A DNA stretch of 64,000 bases, taken from Terriglobia bacterium. GTDB lineage: Bacteria > Acidobacteriota > Terriglobia > Terriglobales > Acidobacteriaceae. Shown here in pieces: positions 34,087-46,009 of the stretch. Below the pieces are notes generated by a model. That model did no database searches, was not told where the DNA came from, and saw only the letters and a program-made list of their open reading frames with translations. The DNA lies in contig JAIQFC010000001.1 in the NCBI GenBank assembly GCA_020073465.1, positions 1-64,000 on the forward strand, written 5' to 3'. Position numbers and translations under genes: made by a program. Each line of letters begins with the position of its first letter. Position 1 is the first letter of the stretch.

Positions 34087-35081
34087 TACTCGTTCACCTG
34101 ACTTCCCTGGGCCGCAGCCGCATCTGCGTTGGCTTTGCCCGACCCATCACCCGGCTTTGCCCCCGAAAGCGACTTCACATATGCGACTAATGCATTCAGT
34201 TGCTCTTCGCTGAGCAGCCCTTGAAACGTGGGCATCACGGGCTTGTAGCCGTTTACGATCTTCGCGCCTGGATCGAGGATCGATTCGCGAATGTAATTCT
34301 CATCGGCGACCAGTGTGCGGCCATCCTGCAGCAGCACCGGTTTACCGAAGACCCCCTGCAAATTGGGGCCGCGGCCCTGGGCATCGCTGCGGTGGCAGGT
34401 CACGCAACCCAATTCGGCAAAGACTTTCTCCCCAGTCACCGACAGAGGTCCGGTTGAGCCACCGCTCATCCACGCTTCATACTGTGCCGGCTCGAGGACC
34501 ACGATCGAGCCGATCATGCCGGAGTGCTGTGTGCCGCAATATTCCGCGCAGAACAGGTGATATATCCCCGGTTTGGTGGCGCGGAACCAGGCCGTGGTGT
34601 AACGGCCGGGCAGCACGTCCTGCTTGATGCGGAATGCCGGGACGTAGAAGCTGTGAATCACGTCCTGCGAAGTCATGATCAGCTTGACGTCGCGGCCCAC
34701 TGGAATGTGGAGTTCGTTGATCTCGCGCTGGCCCTCGGCGTGCTCGAGTTTCCACATCCATTGTTTGGCGACAACGTAGACTTCGGCGGCGTCGCGTGGG
34801 GGAGTACGCTCCTTGAAGTAGATCACCGCTCCCCAGGCAAAGATCGCGAGGAAGACGAACAGCGGAATGATGCTCCATGTCAGTTCCAGCGGAGTGGAAC
34901 CCTCAATCTGCTCGGCGTGCACATGCGCGCGCTGACGGTAGCGGGCTGCGAAGAACAGCAAGCAGACAAAGATGAGCAGCGCCACCATTCCCGTCACGAT
35001 GAGCAGGAAAATGAAGAGGGCGTCCACGTTGCCTGCCATGGTGGACGCGCGCTCTGGCCATAATGGAAAGTTGCTGAACAT
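34086..35081 (-). CDS. coxB: Cytochrome c oxidase subunit II with fused haem c domain
   Basis: 331 residues. Two N-terminal helices ([42 protein letters not shown]), then the CuA cupredoxin domain ([47 protein letters not shown], giving the His, two Cys, Glu, His and Met ligands) and a fused class I cytochrome c ([22 protein letters not shown], axial Met in [10 protein letters not shown]). The fusion defines a caa3 oxidase, in which no soluble cytochrome is needed for the last step; electrons can come directly from the actE haem. Confidence 0.96.
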   Translation of the reverse strand: MFSNFPLWPERASTMAGNVDALFIFLLIVTGMVALLIFVCLLFFAARYRQRAHVHAEQIEGSTPLELTWSIIPLFVFLAIFAWGAVIYFKERTPPRDAAEVYVVAKQWMWKLEHAEGQREINELHIPVGRDVKLIMTSQDVIHSFYVPAFRIKQDVLPGRYTTAWFRATKPGIYHLFCAEYCGTQHSGMIGSIVVLEPAQYEAWMSGGSTGPLSVTGEKVFAELGCVTCHRSDAQGRGPNLQGVFGKPVLLQDGRTLVADENYIRESILDPGAKIVNGYKPVMPTFQGLLSEEQLNALVAYVKSLSGAKPGDGSGKANADAAAAQGSQVNE

Positions 35082-35084
35082 GTC

Positions 35085-35960
35085 TTAGGTCGCTGCTCTC
35101 GTTTCTCCGTGCGCTCTTCGCGGCAACGAACGTTCCAGCCGGAACATGATGAGCAGAAAGCTGCCCATAATCAGAATCGTTGCCGCCCCTGCTAAACGCA
35201 AAATGTTGGTGATCACCGCGCCGTATTTTCCGGTCGCCGGATCATAGTGATAGCAATACAGCAACACCTGATCCACGGGATTACCGATCTTTCCCTGTGA
35301 CGCCTCGACCAGCCCCATGCGCAGATCCTTGGGCGGAAAATCCACGCCATAGAAGTAGCGCGAGATGCGGCCCTGGGGCGTCAGCACCATAATCGCGGTA
35401 GCGTGCGCGAACTGGTTGATCTTGGGATCGTATTGATACTGGAAGCCCACGGCCTTGGTCAGTGCGTTGATGGAATCAGCTGAGCCAGTAAGGAAGTGCC
35501 AGCCTGCGGCGGCATCCGGGCGGCCGTATCGCTTCAGATAATCTTTCTTCTTCTCGGCTGCGATTTCCGGGGTTTCGCGTGGATCGAAGCTTACGGTCAC
35601 GACTTCGAATTCCTTGCCCAGATCAAACTTCACCAGGCGCATCGCGCCGGTCAGTCCGGCGAGAGCCTCGCCGCAGAGCATGGTGCAGTTGTAGTAGACA
35701 AGGTTCAGGATCAGCGGCTTCTTGCCGAAGTAGTCGCCCAGTCTGACGGTCTGGCCTGCCTCGTCACGGAAGGTCAGGCCGGGCGGAACTTGCCCGTCCA
35801 GATGCTGCTCGATGCCGACGTTTTCAAGGCGCGGCGGCCGCACGTTAGCGGGCGGGGACATAATGCCTTTGGTCATGCCCTGTCCCCAGGCGGAAATCGC
35901 CAGGAGCACGGTGGCGGCAAAGGCCCGCACTGCACGCGAATTGTTCCTCTGACTGCTCAC
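35085..35960 (-). CDS. SCO1/SenC copper chaperone
   Basis: 291 residues. After a signal segment (AFAATVLLAISAWGQG), a thioredoxin-like domain holds the copper ligands C-x3-C in LVYYNCTMLCGEALAG and a downstream His in NQFAHATAIMVLTP. A C-terminal helix (ILRLAGAATILIMGSFLLIMFRL) tethers it to the membrane. SCO proteins load copper into CuA of subunit II, which is encoded immediately downstream. A 3-base gap on one side and a short overlap on the other place it inside the operon. Confidence 0.93.
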   Translation of the reverse strand: MSSQRNNSRAVRAFAATVLLAISAWGQGMTKGIMSPPANVRPPRLENVGIEQHLDGQVPPGLTFRDEAGQTVRLGDYFGKKPLILNLVYYNCTMLCGEALAGLTGAMRLVKFDLGKEFEVVTVSFDPRETPEIAAEKKKDYLKRYGRPDAAAGWHFLTGSADSINALTKAVGFQYQYDPKINQFAHATAIMVLTPQGRISRYFYGVDFPPKDLRMGLVEASQGKIGNPVDQVLLYCYHYDPATGKYGAVITNILRLAGAATILIMGSFLLIMFRLERSLPRRAHGETRAAT

Positions 35961-36451
35961 TGCTTGTTCCCCTTCTGTTGTGCAGCCGCTGTTTGCGCCC
36001 CTGCCTGTGGACGCACGGGCAATCCACGCTGCGCAACCAGGTCCATGGCTCGCTCGATTGGGATGCGAACCGTCTTCGATCTTTCGTCCGCCCAGCCGTA
36101 GCTGTTCAGGAGTTGCTCTTCATCGAGACGAACCTTGTTCAGCTGGTTGCGTCGACCTTTCTCCAGCTCATCTTTTTCCAACCGCGGCTCCGGGAACGCA
36201 TTCTCCTCGTAATCTTTCTGAATGTGGCGAGTATCCGCGGGCACGTTCGTGACCAGCGGGTTCACCGGAGCCTGCTGCGCGTTGTCTCTCTTGTCAAGAA
36301 AGCGGTACAGACCCACCAGCAAAAAACCAAGCACCAGGGTGACCGCGGCAAGACCCAGAAAGAAATAGAGGACGCCAGCTACGCCGATGTCCCGGCGCTC
36401 GAAGCCGCCGTCTGACTGCGCGTTCTTGTTGTCGTGGGTCTCGATGCTCAT
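35957..36451 (-). CDS. Small membrane subunit of the act-cox operon
   Basis: 164 residues. One transmembrane helix (VAGVLYFFLGLAAVTLVLGFLLVGLYRFL, ~25-52), then a long soluble C-terminal part rich in Lys/Glu/Gln with ENAFPEPRLEKDELEKGRRNQLNKVRLDEEQLLNSYGWADERSKTVRIPIERAMDLVAQRGLPVRP. The last segment (RIPIERAMDLVAQRGLP) looks conserved and may contact a partner. Its position between actF and the SCO gene, overlapping the SCO start, argues for a subunit or assembly factor of the complex III-oxidase unit. It does not resemble the classic actG helix protein closely. Confidence 0.65.
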   Translation of the reverse strand: MSIETHDNKNAQSDGGFERRDIGVAGVLYFFLGLAAVTLVLGFLLVGLYRFLDKRDNAQQAPVNPLVTNVPADTRHIQKDYEENAFPEPRLEKDELEKGRRNQLNKVRLDEEQLLNSYGWADERSKTVRIPIERAMDLVAQRGLPVRPQAGAQTAAAQQKGNKQ

Positions 36452-36469
36452 ATTCGTTACTCGCGTTTC

Positions 36470-37687
36470 TTATTCGTGCGCCGGCTCCAGCACCTCACCC
36501 GCGGATGGATCGTACGCGGGAAGCAGCGGCAGCGCTCCCAGGTTGCGGAAGAAATATGCCAGCCAGAAACCGCCGATCGCGATGGGTACAACCACATCTG
36601 CCCAAGTCAGGCTCAATGTCTTCGAGAAGTTCGGCTCGATAATCCAGAACAAGTCGACGTAGCGCATCAGCAGCAACCAGACGGCAAGCCAGACCAGCTT
36701 GCGGATGTCGCGCTTGAACGGACGTGACAACAGAATCGCGAACGGGACTGCAAAGTGGAACACGGCGAGAACCAGGCCGATGGATCCCCAGCCGCCACTA
36801 AGGCGATTCAGATAGAACGTAATTTCCGAAGGCAGGTTGCCGGCCCAGATGATCAGCCACTGCGAGAAGTTGAAGTAGGCCCACACCATGGTGAAAGCCA
36901 GCATCCACTTGCCGTGGTCGTGGACAAAATCAGGCTTCAACATCTCCGACATGGGCTTGTAGTTGAAGAGAATCCGCTCGACAACGACAGCGAAGCACAT
37001 GGCGGAGAGAACTTCGCCAATCAGAATGACGAGTCCGAAGATGGTCGAAATCCAGCTGGGATCGAGCGACATCACCCAGTCGATGGCGGCGAAGGAGATG
37101 GTGAAGCCGTAAAGGATCAGGCCCGGACCGGCAACGGCCTTAAAGCGCTGCGTGTTATCGGGAGCGCCGCCATGATCGGTCTGCTTGGACCACATCGACA
37201 GCAGGAACGAGAGCAGGTTCCAGATCGCGAAGTAGATCACGGCTCGAACGAAGAAACCGTTCGTCGTGAGATAGGTCTTGGTGATGTCTTCCAGGTGCTC
37301 GCGCAGATGCTTGTCGGCAATCGCATCCAGCGGCCGTGCCCAGACGTAGAGCGTCTTCATGCCGAGGATGATGGGGACGAACAGCAACGCCAGCAGCGGT
37401 AGCGTGCGCATGGCCGCGCCCAGGATGCGGCGAATGACCATCCCCCAGCCGCCTCCGGTCAGGTGGCGAATCATCAGAATCGCCATCGAGCCCAGCGCAA
37501 CTCCCAGCCACGCCATGAAACCCAGCAAGTACGCGCGGTAGAACTGGTCGCGGCCGTTGGGGAAGGCAAAGATTCCCGCCACCGCGGCCACCGAAAAGAT
37601 CACACCCACGACGAGGGACCGCTGGGAGATCTTCTTCACCACCGGCGGAGCCGTCAGATCGAGATGGTTCGCGGTCGCCGGGTTCAT
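36470..37687 (-). CDS. actF: Alternative complex III subunit ActF
   Basis: 405 residues, about ten hydrophobic segments. ActF is the second NrfD-like (quinone-type) membrane subunit of alternative complex III. Typical stretches: FYRAYLLGFMAWLGVALGSMAILMIRHLTGGGWGMVIRRILGAAMRTLPLLALLFVP, AAIDWVMSLDPSWISTIFGLVILIGEVLSAMCFAV and HDHGKWMLAFTMVWAYFNFSQWLIIWAGNLPSEITFY. Start ATG overlaps the actE stop. It probably conducts protons alongside ActC. Confidence 0.93.
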   Translation of the reverse strand: MNPATANHLDLTAPPVVKKISQRSLVVGVIFSVAAVAGIFAFPNGRDQFYRAYLLGFMAWLGVALGSMAILMIRHLTGGGWGMVIRRILGAAMRTLPLLALLFVPIILGMKTLYVWARPLDAIADKHLREHLEDITKTYLTTNGFFVRAVIYFAIWNLLSFLLSMWSKQTDHGGAPDNTQRFKAVAGPGLILYGFTISFAAIDWVMSLDPSWISTIFGLVILIGEVLSAMCFAVVVERILFNYKPMSEMLKPDFVHDHGKWMLAFTMVWAYFNFSQWLIIWAGNLPSEITFYLNRLSGGWGSIGLVLAVFHFAVPFAILLSRPFKRDIRKLVWLAVWLLLMRYVDLFWIIEPNFSKTLSLTWADVVVPIAIGGFWLAYFFRNLGALPLLPAYDPSAGEVLEPAHE

Positions 37688-38343
37688 TTCTCTTCCTCAG
37701 GCTTGGAATCGGTTTTCGGCGCAGTCACGGGCGAAGTTGCTCCGGTGCCGAGATCGCGGAAACTCGGCGGCTCAGACGGAATCTTCTGTCCCGCGGGCAC
37801 CTCCGCCATGCTCGCGTTCTGGCTCAACTGGAGGGCGCGAACGTAAGCCACGATGTTCCAGCGGTCCTGTGGCGGAATCTGCGATGCGTAGTCAGGCATG
37901 ATGCCGAAGCCGTTGGTGATCACATCGTAGAAGTATCCGAGCGGCGCCTTCTGCAGACGCTGAATGTGATACGAGGGCGGCTTCCGCGCGAATCCGCGGG
38001 ACGGAACGAATCCATTGCCGTCGCCCACGCGCGAGTGGCAAGGCGCACAAAAAATGTTGTATCGCTCACGGCCGCGCTCGAGGACATCTTTAGTGACCGG
38101 GAACGGCATGTAATCGCCGGGGCTATTGCCGATCTTGCCGGTGTAGAAGTACGTATCTTCGTGCAACTGGCCGCGGGCCACCGTGCCCTCCACCGGAGGC
38201 CGCGCCGAACGCTGGTCGGTAAAGAAGTCGCTGCGGGCCAGCGGATTTACGCGCGGCTGTATGTGCATGTCGAGACGGCATCCTGAGAGAAGCCCAGTCG
38301 CCAGTAGGATGGTCACCGTCGAGAATTTGCGGAGATGCGGCAT
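37684..38343 (-). CDS. actE: Alternative complex III monohaem cytochrome c (ActE)
   Basis: 219 residues from ATG 38343, one base after the actD stop; the longer frame to 38379 overlaps actD and is not used. The N-terminus has a lipoprotein signal ending LLSGC. A single haem c site, IFCAPCHSRVGDGNG, has axial Met in a MPDYASQIPPQDRWNIVAYVRALQLSQ context. The family passes electrons from the Fe-S/haem wire of the complex to the oxidase haem c. The tail is Pro/Lys-rich. Confidence 0.92.
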   Translation of the reverse strand: MPHLRKFSTVTILLATGLLSGCRLDMHIQPRVNPLARSDFFTDQRSARPPVEGTVARGQLHEDTYFYTGKIGNSPGDYMPFPVTKDVLERGRERYNIFCAPCHSRVGDGNGFVPSRGFARKPPSYHIQRLQKAPLGYFYDVITNGFGIMPDYASQIPPQDRWNIVAYVRALQLSQNASMAEVPAGQKIPSEPPSFRDLGTGATSPVTAPKTDSKPEEEK

Positions 38344-38344
38344 T

Positions 38345-38881
38345 CTAGCTGGGCACCTCCGAAACCGAGCGTGGGGCAAGGCTTTCCAGGAACCTGCGTG
38401 TTTCCGCCGGATTGTATTTCTTGTCGGACGAGAACACGATCAGGAAAAATCGGTCCTTTGACGCAAGTGCAAAACGCGGAACGTTGAACACGGGATGGTA
38501 GGGCATGGGCAAGCCATTCAGCGCCAGCATGCCGAACACGGCAGAAATTCCCGCAAACAGAATTGTCATCTCGAACGTGATGATGATAAAGGAGGGCCAG
38601 GAGTGCGGCGGCTTTCCGCCGATGTTGAGCGGGTAGTCGACGGCAGACATCCAGTACTGCATGGCATAGCCGGTCAGGCCGCCGATGATGCCTCCGATCA
38701 GCACGACCAGCGGAACTTCGTCGTGGTGGAAGCCGACTTCCTCTGCCAATCCTTCGATCGGGAAAGGACTATAGGCATCGATCTTCTTGTAGCCTGCCTC
38801 GTGCGTGAGCTTGGCAGCGTCGATCAGAGCCTGCGCCGAATCGAACTCGGCCATGATGCCGTAGATGGGATCACGCTTCAT
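38345..38881 (-). CDS. actD: Alternative complex III subunit ActD (DUF3341)
   Basis: 178 residues. MAEFDSAQALIDAAKLTHEAGYKKIDAYSPFPIEGLAEEVGF is the DUF3341 N-terminal cytoplasmic part; two membrane helices follow (VPLVVLIGGIIGGLTGYAMQYWMSAV; FIIITFEMTILFAGISAVFGMLAL). ActD lines the cytoplasmic side of the complex and contributes to membrane anchoring. It sits between actC and actE in the usual order. Confidence 0.93.
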   Translation of the reverse strand: MKRDPIYGIMAEFDSAQALIDAAKLTHEAGYKKIDAYSPFPIEGLAEEVGFHHDEVPLVVLIGGIIGGLTGYAMQYWMSAVDYPLNIGGKPPHSWPSFIIITFEMTILFAGISAVFGMLALNGLPMPYHPVFNVPRFALASKDRFFLIVFSSDKKYNPAETRRFLESLAPRSVSEVPS

Positions 38882-38885
38882 GGCT

Positions 38886-40253
38886 TTATTCCTTCACCTC
38901 CGATTCGGGCAGAAGGGTGCGCATTTCAAAGATCGAGATCATGGGCAGGAGGCGCACGAACAGGAAGATCGCCGCCAGGAACATTCCGATCGTGCCGATG
39001 TAGGTCATCCAGTCCCAGCGCGTCGGGTAGTACATTCCCCACGAAGACGTCAGGAAGTCGCGGTGCAGGCTGACCACGACGATGATGAACCGCTCCAGCC
39101 ACATGCCGACAAGAATCACTCCGGAAATAAAGAAGAGCGCTACCGGGCTGGTACGCAGCTTGCGAATCCAGAGAACTTGCGGAATGAAAATGTTGCAGAT
39201 CAGCAACATCCAGTAAGGAACTGCATAAGGCCCGTGGAGGCGATTCCACATGGTGAAGGCATCGTAGCGGTCACCGCCGTACCATCCCATGAAACCTTCG
39301 ATCAGGTAGCCGTAGCCGACGATGAGCCCGGTCGCCAGCATGACCTTAGCTGAGTTCTGCAGGTGGCGCTCAGTGATGAAATCTTCCAAGCCATAAATCT
39401 TGCGGATCGGAATGGCCAGCATCAGCACCATGGCGAATCCGGAATAGATGGCCCCCGCGACGAAATAGGGCGGAAAGATGGTCGTATGCCAGCCCGGGAC
39501 CACGCCCACCGCGAAATCGAAGCTGACCACGGTGTGCACGGAAAGTACCAGCGGCGTGGCGAGTCCGGCCAGGAGAAGATACGCAGTCTCGTAGCGGTGC
39601 CAGTGGCGCGCCGATCCGCGCCAGCCCAAGGAGAGGATGCCGTAGATCATCCTAGTCCAGCGGTTCTCAGAACGGTCCCGCAACGTTGCGAGATCAGGGA
39701 CCAGTCCAATGAACCAGAACAGCGCCGAAATGGTGGCGTAAGTGGAGACTGCAAACACATCCCACATGAGCGGGCTGCGGAACTGCGGCCACACCTTCAT
39801 GCTGTTAGGAAGGGGAAATAGCCAGTACGCCAGCCATGGCCGGCCCACGTGAATCAGCGGGAAGATTCCGGCGCACGATACGGCGAACAACGTCATCGCC
39901 TCGGCAAAACGGTTAATGGAATTGCGCCACGACTGCCGCAACAAGAGAAGAATTGCGGAGATCAGCGTCCCCGCGTGGCCGATTCCGATCCACCACACAA
40001 AATTAACGATGGCAAAGCCCCAGCCGATCGGGACGGTCACGCCCCAGATCCCTGTGCCTTTGAGGAACAGGTAGCCGATGGCGAACAGCATCATCATCGT
40101 GAGCATGAAAGCGATGCCGAAGCCCAGGAACCATGCGTTCGACGCCGGACGGGTCAGCACGATGGCGCTGATTTTTTCCGTGACCGTGCCGAAGGTGTGG
40201 CCCGGCTCGATCACCGGAGCCTGGTTCAGCGTTGTCTGTGTTTGCTCGTCCAT
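38886..40253 (-). CDS. actC: Alternative complex III subunit ActC (NrfD-like quinol site)
   Basis: 455 residues with about ten helices. It starts DEQTQTTLNQAPVIEPGHTFGTVTEKISAIVLTRPASNAWFLGFGIAF and contains WGFAIVNFVWWIGIGHAGTLISAILLLLRQSWRNSINRFAEAMTLFAVSCAGIFPLIHVGRPW, the region that forms the menaquinol site with ActB in known structures of the family. Electrons go to the Fe-S clusters of ActB. Eight bases separate it from actB. Confidence 0.94.
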   Translation of the reverse strand: MDEQTQTTLNQAPVIEPGHTFGTVTEKISAIVLTRPASNAWFLGFGIAFMLTMMMLFAIGYLFLKGTGIWGVTVPIGWGFAIVNFVWWIGIGHAGTLISAILLLLRQSWRNSINRFAEAMTLFAVSCAGIFPLIHVGRPWLAYWLFPLPNSMKVWPQFRSPLMWDVFAVSTYATISALFWFIGLVPDLATLRDRSENRWTRMIYGILSLGWRGSARHWHRYETAYLLLAGLATPLVLSVHTVVSFDFAVGVVPGWHTTIFPPYFVAGAIYSGFAMVLMLAIPIRKIYGLEDFITERHLQNSAKVMLATGLIVGYGYLIEGFMGWYGGDRYDAFTMWNRLHGPYAVPYWMLLICNIFIPQVLWIRKLRTSPVALFFISGVILVGMWLERFIIVVVSLHRDFLTSSWGMYYPTRWDWMTYIGTIGMFLAAIFLFVRLLPMISIFEMRTLLPESEVKE

Positions 40254-40261
40254 GCTCGCTT

Positions 40262-43303
<3,042 letters not shown>

Positions 43304-43393
43304 TGGTTAAAAATCTCAGTGGCCAGTGGCCAGTGATCAGTGGCCAGAATGGCTAGGTCTTCACTGACCACTGACCACTAGCCACTGCATTTC
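43304..43393. repeat. CAGTGGCCAG repeat cluster with inverted arms
   Basis: From 43316 to 43387 the sequence reads as GCCAGTGG/CCAGTG words on the left and CACTGACCACT words on the right, so the RNA between actA and actB could fold into a long imperfect hairpin. This is the only real gap within the operon. The family also occurs near 16085. Confidence 0.55.
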
Positions 43394-44125
43394 CTACCGA
43401 TGACACGTGTTGCAACTCGTGATGTCGCCAATGCTGCGCTGGCCATCTTTCGTCATCAAGCTTCCGGTTCGAACCTTGTACTTGCCAATCAGAAATGCGC
43501 CCAGCGAATCCTGGTCGATGAAAGTCTTTCCGTCGACCTCGATCGGATTGCCGCTCGAGGGCTGCTGGTAGCGCATATTGAAAACCTGATCGCGCGGCCT
43601 CAGATTCTTCCCAGGATCACGATGACAGCCGAGGCACCACTCCATCTGCAGTGATTCCTGCTGATACATCAGCGGCATCTGGTCCACCGGACCGTGGCAC
43701 GTGTTGCAACCAACTCCCTTATTGATATGAATGCTGTGGTTGAAATAAACGAAATCGGGAAGGTGGTTGACCCGCGTCCACTGCAGCGATTCACCCGAGC
43801 GATAACTGGCGCGAACCGGCTCAAGCAACTGGGCATTGGTCCAGATTTGCGAGTGGCAGTTCATGCAGGTCTTGGTCGGAGGGATGCCGGCAAAGCTCGA
43901 AGTCTCAACCGAGGTGTGGCAGTAGCGGCAGTCTATTCCCAATCCGGTCACGTGGTGCTGATGGCTGAAAGGCACCGGCTGGGGTTTGCGCACGCCAGCG
44001 TAGGTCAAATAAGGGGAGCGCTGAACCTCCATCGCCACCCAGCCCAGAGCAGCAACTACGAATATCGCACCAAAAATAGTGGCGCGAGACAGAGTATTCG
44101 TACTGCGATGAAAGATCTGCGACAT
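43394..44125 (-). CDS. actA: Alternative complex III pentahaem cytochrome c (ActA)
   Basis: 243 residues. An N-terminal helix (TIFGAIFVVAALGWVAMEV) anchors a periplasmic domain with five CxxCH sites: CRYCH, CMNCH, CNTCH, CLGCH and CNTCH (the last right at the C-terminus). ActA collects electrons from ActB and passes them to ActE. It is the first gene of the operon; a sigma70-like promoter is at 44243-44271, giving a leader of about 110 bases. Confidence 0.94.
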   Translation of the reverse strand: MSQIFHRSTNTLSRATIFGAIFVVAALGWVAMEVQRSPYLTYAGVRKPQPVPFSHQHHVTGLGIDCRYCHTSVETSSFAGIPPTKTCMNCHSQIWTNAQLLEPVRASYRSGESLQWTRVNHLPDFVYFNHSIHINKGVGCNTCHGPVDQMPLMYQQESLQMEWCLGCHRDPGKNLRPRDQVFNMRYQQPSSGNPIEVDGKTFIDQDSLGAFLIGKYKVRTGSLMTKDGQRSIGDITSCNTCHR

Positions 44126-44242
44126 TCCTTATGAGATCGAGCTGATGAGACCCGGCGGACCTTCCCCAATTTCGTGAAACTGGTTAATGTTGCGCAAAAA
44201 GAAAGACGCCCACAGACTTTTGCGTTGGGTATGAAACACAAG

Positions 44243-44271
44243 ATTATAAATAGTTCGCTGAATTTTGTCGC
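44243..44271 (-). promoter_or_regulatory. Promoter of the act-cox operon
   Basis: Minus-strand reading: GCGACA (44271-44266, four of six matches to the -35), 17-base spacer, TATAAT (44248-44243, perfect -10). It lies in the only long non-coding gap upstream of actA and is AT-rich against a GC-rich background. Confidence 0.6.
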
Positions 44272-44324
44272 GCGCGATCGGCAGAATTTTTCGCGCGGTC
44301 AGACCAGCGGATCGCAAGCAAACG

Positions 44325-45770
44325 TCACCGCAAATTCATGACCAGCAGTTTGGGCTCGGTCATCTCTTCAATCGCATAGCGGAGGCCTTCGCGACCCAGA
44401 CCGGAATCCTTGACTCCACCATAAGGCATGTGATCGATGCGGAATGACGGCACATCTCCCGCGATGAGGCCGCCGAGTTCCAGCTCTTCGTAGGCCTGGA
44501 ACAGCAACTTCGCATCGCGCGTAAATAATCCTGCCTGTAACCCAAAGGAAGAATTGTTGACCTGACGCAGCGCCTCGTCGAAATTCTTGTACGGCTCGAC
44601 CGTGACTACCGGCCCGAACACTTCCTGGCAGTTCACGTTCATGTCAGGTTTAGTGCCGGTGAGAACCGTGGGCTCAACAACAAAGCCTTTGCGGCTGCCA
44701 CCACAGAGCAGCCGAGCGCCCCCACGACCTGCTTCCTCGATCCAGTTGATGGTACGGATCGCGTCGCTTTCGCGGATAAGCGGGCCCACATCCGTCGACT
44801 CGTCAAGCGGATCGCCCGCCTTGAGTTTCTTCACACCTTCGACCAGCAGGTCGGTGAATCTCCCGTAGACCGAGTGCTCGACCAGAATGCGCTGGACTGA
44901 GATGCAGGTCTGTCCGGCGTAGCCGAAGCCGCCGCTGACGCAGCGCTCCGCCGCGTAGTGGAGGTCGGCGTCGCTGTGCACGATCACGGCAGCGTTGCCA
45001 CCGAGTTCGAGGACAACTTTCTTCTTGCCGGCACGGCGCTTGATGTCCCAGCCGACCGGGACGCTGCCCGTAAAACTGATCAGCTTGATGCGATCGTCCG
45101 TGACCAGTAGACCGGCATCTTCATTCGACAGTGGCAGAACGTTGAGCCCGCCGTCCGGCCAGCCCGCCTGCTGCACACATTCGGCGAGCAGCAGCGAACA
45201 CAGCGGCGTCTGTGGCGCCGGTTTCAAGACCATGGAACAACCCGCCGCAATCGCCGGCGCCACCTTGTGCGCCACCAGGTTGAGCGGGAAGTTGAAGGGA
45301 GTGATGCCTGCGACAGGGCCGAGAGGGAAGCGGCGCACGATTCCCCAGCGGCCGGCGGTGTACTCCTGCCAGTCGAGGGGCAAGAAGTCGCCGTAGATGC
45401 GGGTGCTTTCCTCGGCTGCGACGTTGAAGGTGAAGACCGCGCGCTCGACTTCGGTCCGCGCACCCTTGATCGGCTTCCCGGCTTCCTGGGCTAGTGTGCG
45501 CGCGAATTCTTCCTTGCGCCGGGCAATTCCCGCCGAAATCTGTCGCAACACGCGCTGCCGCTCAAATGCAGGCAGACGCTTGGTGGTGCCGAAGGCCTTG
45601 ACCGCCGCCGCGATGGCGGCCTCCGCGTGCACGCGACGCCCTTGCATCACCCGGGCAATCACGCTGCCGTCGTAGGGCGCACGCACCTCTGTGACGTCGC
45701 CCTCTTCCATCCAGCGGCCATCCACGAAGAAACCGTGCGTCGCAACCGGAGCGATCGTCATCTCTGCCAT
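44325..45770 (-). CDS. Aldehyde dehydrogenase family protein
   Basis: 481 residues from ATG 45770; a longer frame to 45884 enters repeat-like sequence. Features: NAD-site region ITPFNFPLNLVAHKVAPAIAAGCSMVLKPAPQTPLCS, FTGSVPVGWDIKRRAGKKKVVLELGGNAAVIV with the general-base Glu, and GYAGQTCISVQR with the nucleophile Cys. C-terminal PYGGVKDSGLGREGLRYAIEEMTEPKLLV. It oxidises an aldehyde to the acid with NAD(P)+. The lack of a GxGxxG variant and the overall length fit the non-phosphorylating GAPDH/lactaldehyde dehydrogenase branch. A TATAAT at 45805-45810 (minus) could be its -10. Confidence 0.92.
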   Translation of the reverse strand: MAEMTIAPVATHGFFVDGRWMEEGDVTEVRAPYDGSVIARVMQGRRVHAEAAIAAAVKAFGTTKRLPAFERQRVLRQISAGIARRKEEFARTLAQEAGKPIKGARTEVERAVFTFNVAAEESTRIYGDFLPLDWQEYTAGRWGIVRRFPLGPVAGITPFNFPLNLVAHKVAPAIAAGCSMVLKPAPQTPLCSLLLAECVQQAGWPDGGLNVLPLSNEDAGLLVTDDRIKLISFTGSVPVGWDIKRRAGKKKVVLELGGNAAVIVHSDADLHYAAERCVSGGFGYAGQTCISVQRILVEHSVYGRFTDLLVEGVKKLKAGDPLDESTDVGPLIRESDAIRTINWIEEAGRGGARLLCGGSRKGFVVEPTVLTGTKPDMNVNCQEVFGPVVTVEPYKNFDEALRQVNNSSFGLQAGLFTRDAKLLFQAYEELELGGLIAGDVPSFRIDHMPYGGVKDSGLGREGLRYAIEEMTEPKLLVMNLR

Positions 45771-45804
45771 GGTGTTCTGGCCCCCAGTGATAAAGATTTC
45801 GACG

Positions 45805-45810
45805 ATTATA
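45805..45810 (-). promoter_or_regulatory. -10 element ahead of the aldehyde dehydrogenase gene
   Basis: Minus-strand TATAAT, about 35 bases upstream of the ATG at 45770. No convincing -35 at 16-18 bases; possibly activator dependent. Confidence 0.35.
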
Positions 45811-45854
45811 GGACTTTTGCAGGTGCGCTTGTGCGTTTCGCTAAGGGGTCGTAA

Positions 45855-45945
45855 GTACATCAACGACAAAGGACACGAAGTCACACAAAGGTTGCATTGT
45901 GAGGGTTTCCTTCGTGCTCCTTCGTGTCCTTGGTGGTTAATCAGG
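45855..45945. repeat. Inverted repeat of the GGACACGAAG type
   Basis: AAAGGACACGAAG near 45868 and CTTCGTGTCCTT near 45930 are inverted around a ~45-base spacer. Similar words (GAAGGACACAAAGG) occur at 26228. Located between the divergent aldehyde dehydrogenase and amidase genes. Confidence 0.4.
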
Positions 45946-46009
45946 GCACCACCGGTTGGTGTACGGCGCGAGATCTTCCGTCATTCCTCTACAATGAGAC
46001 TCCTTGCCA

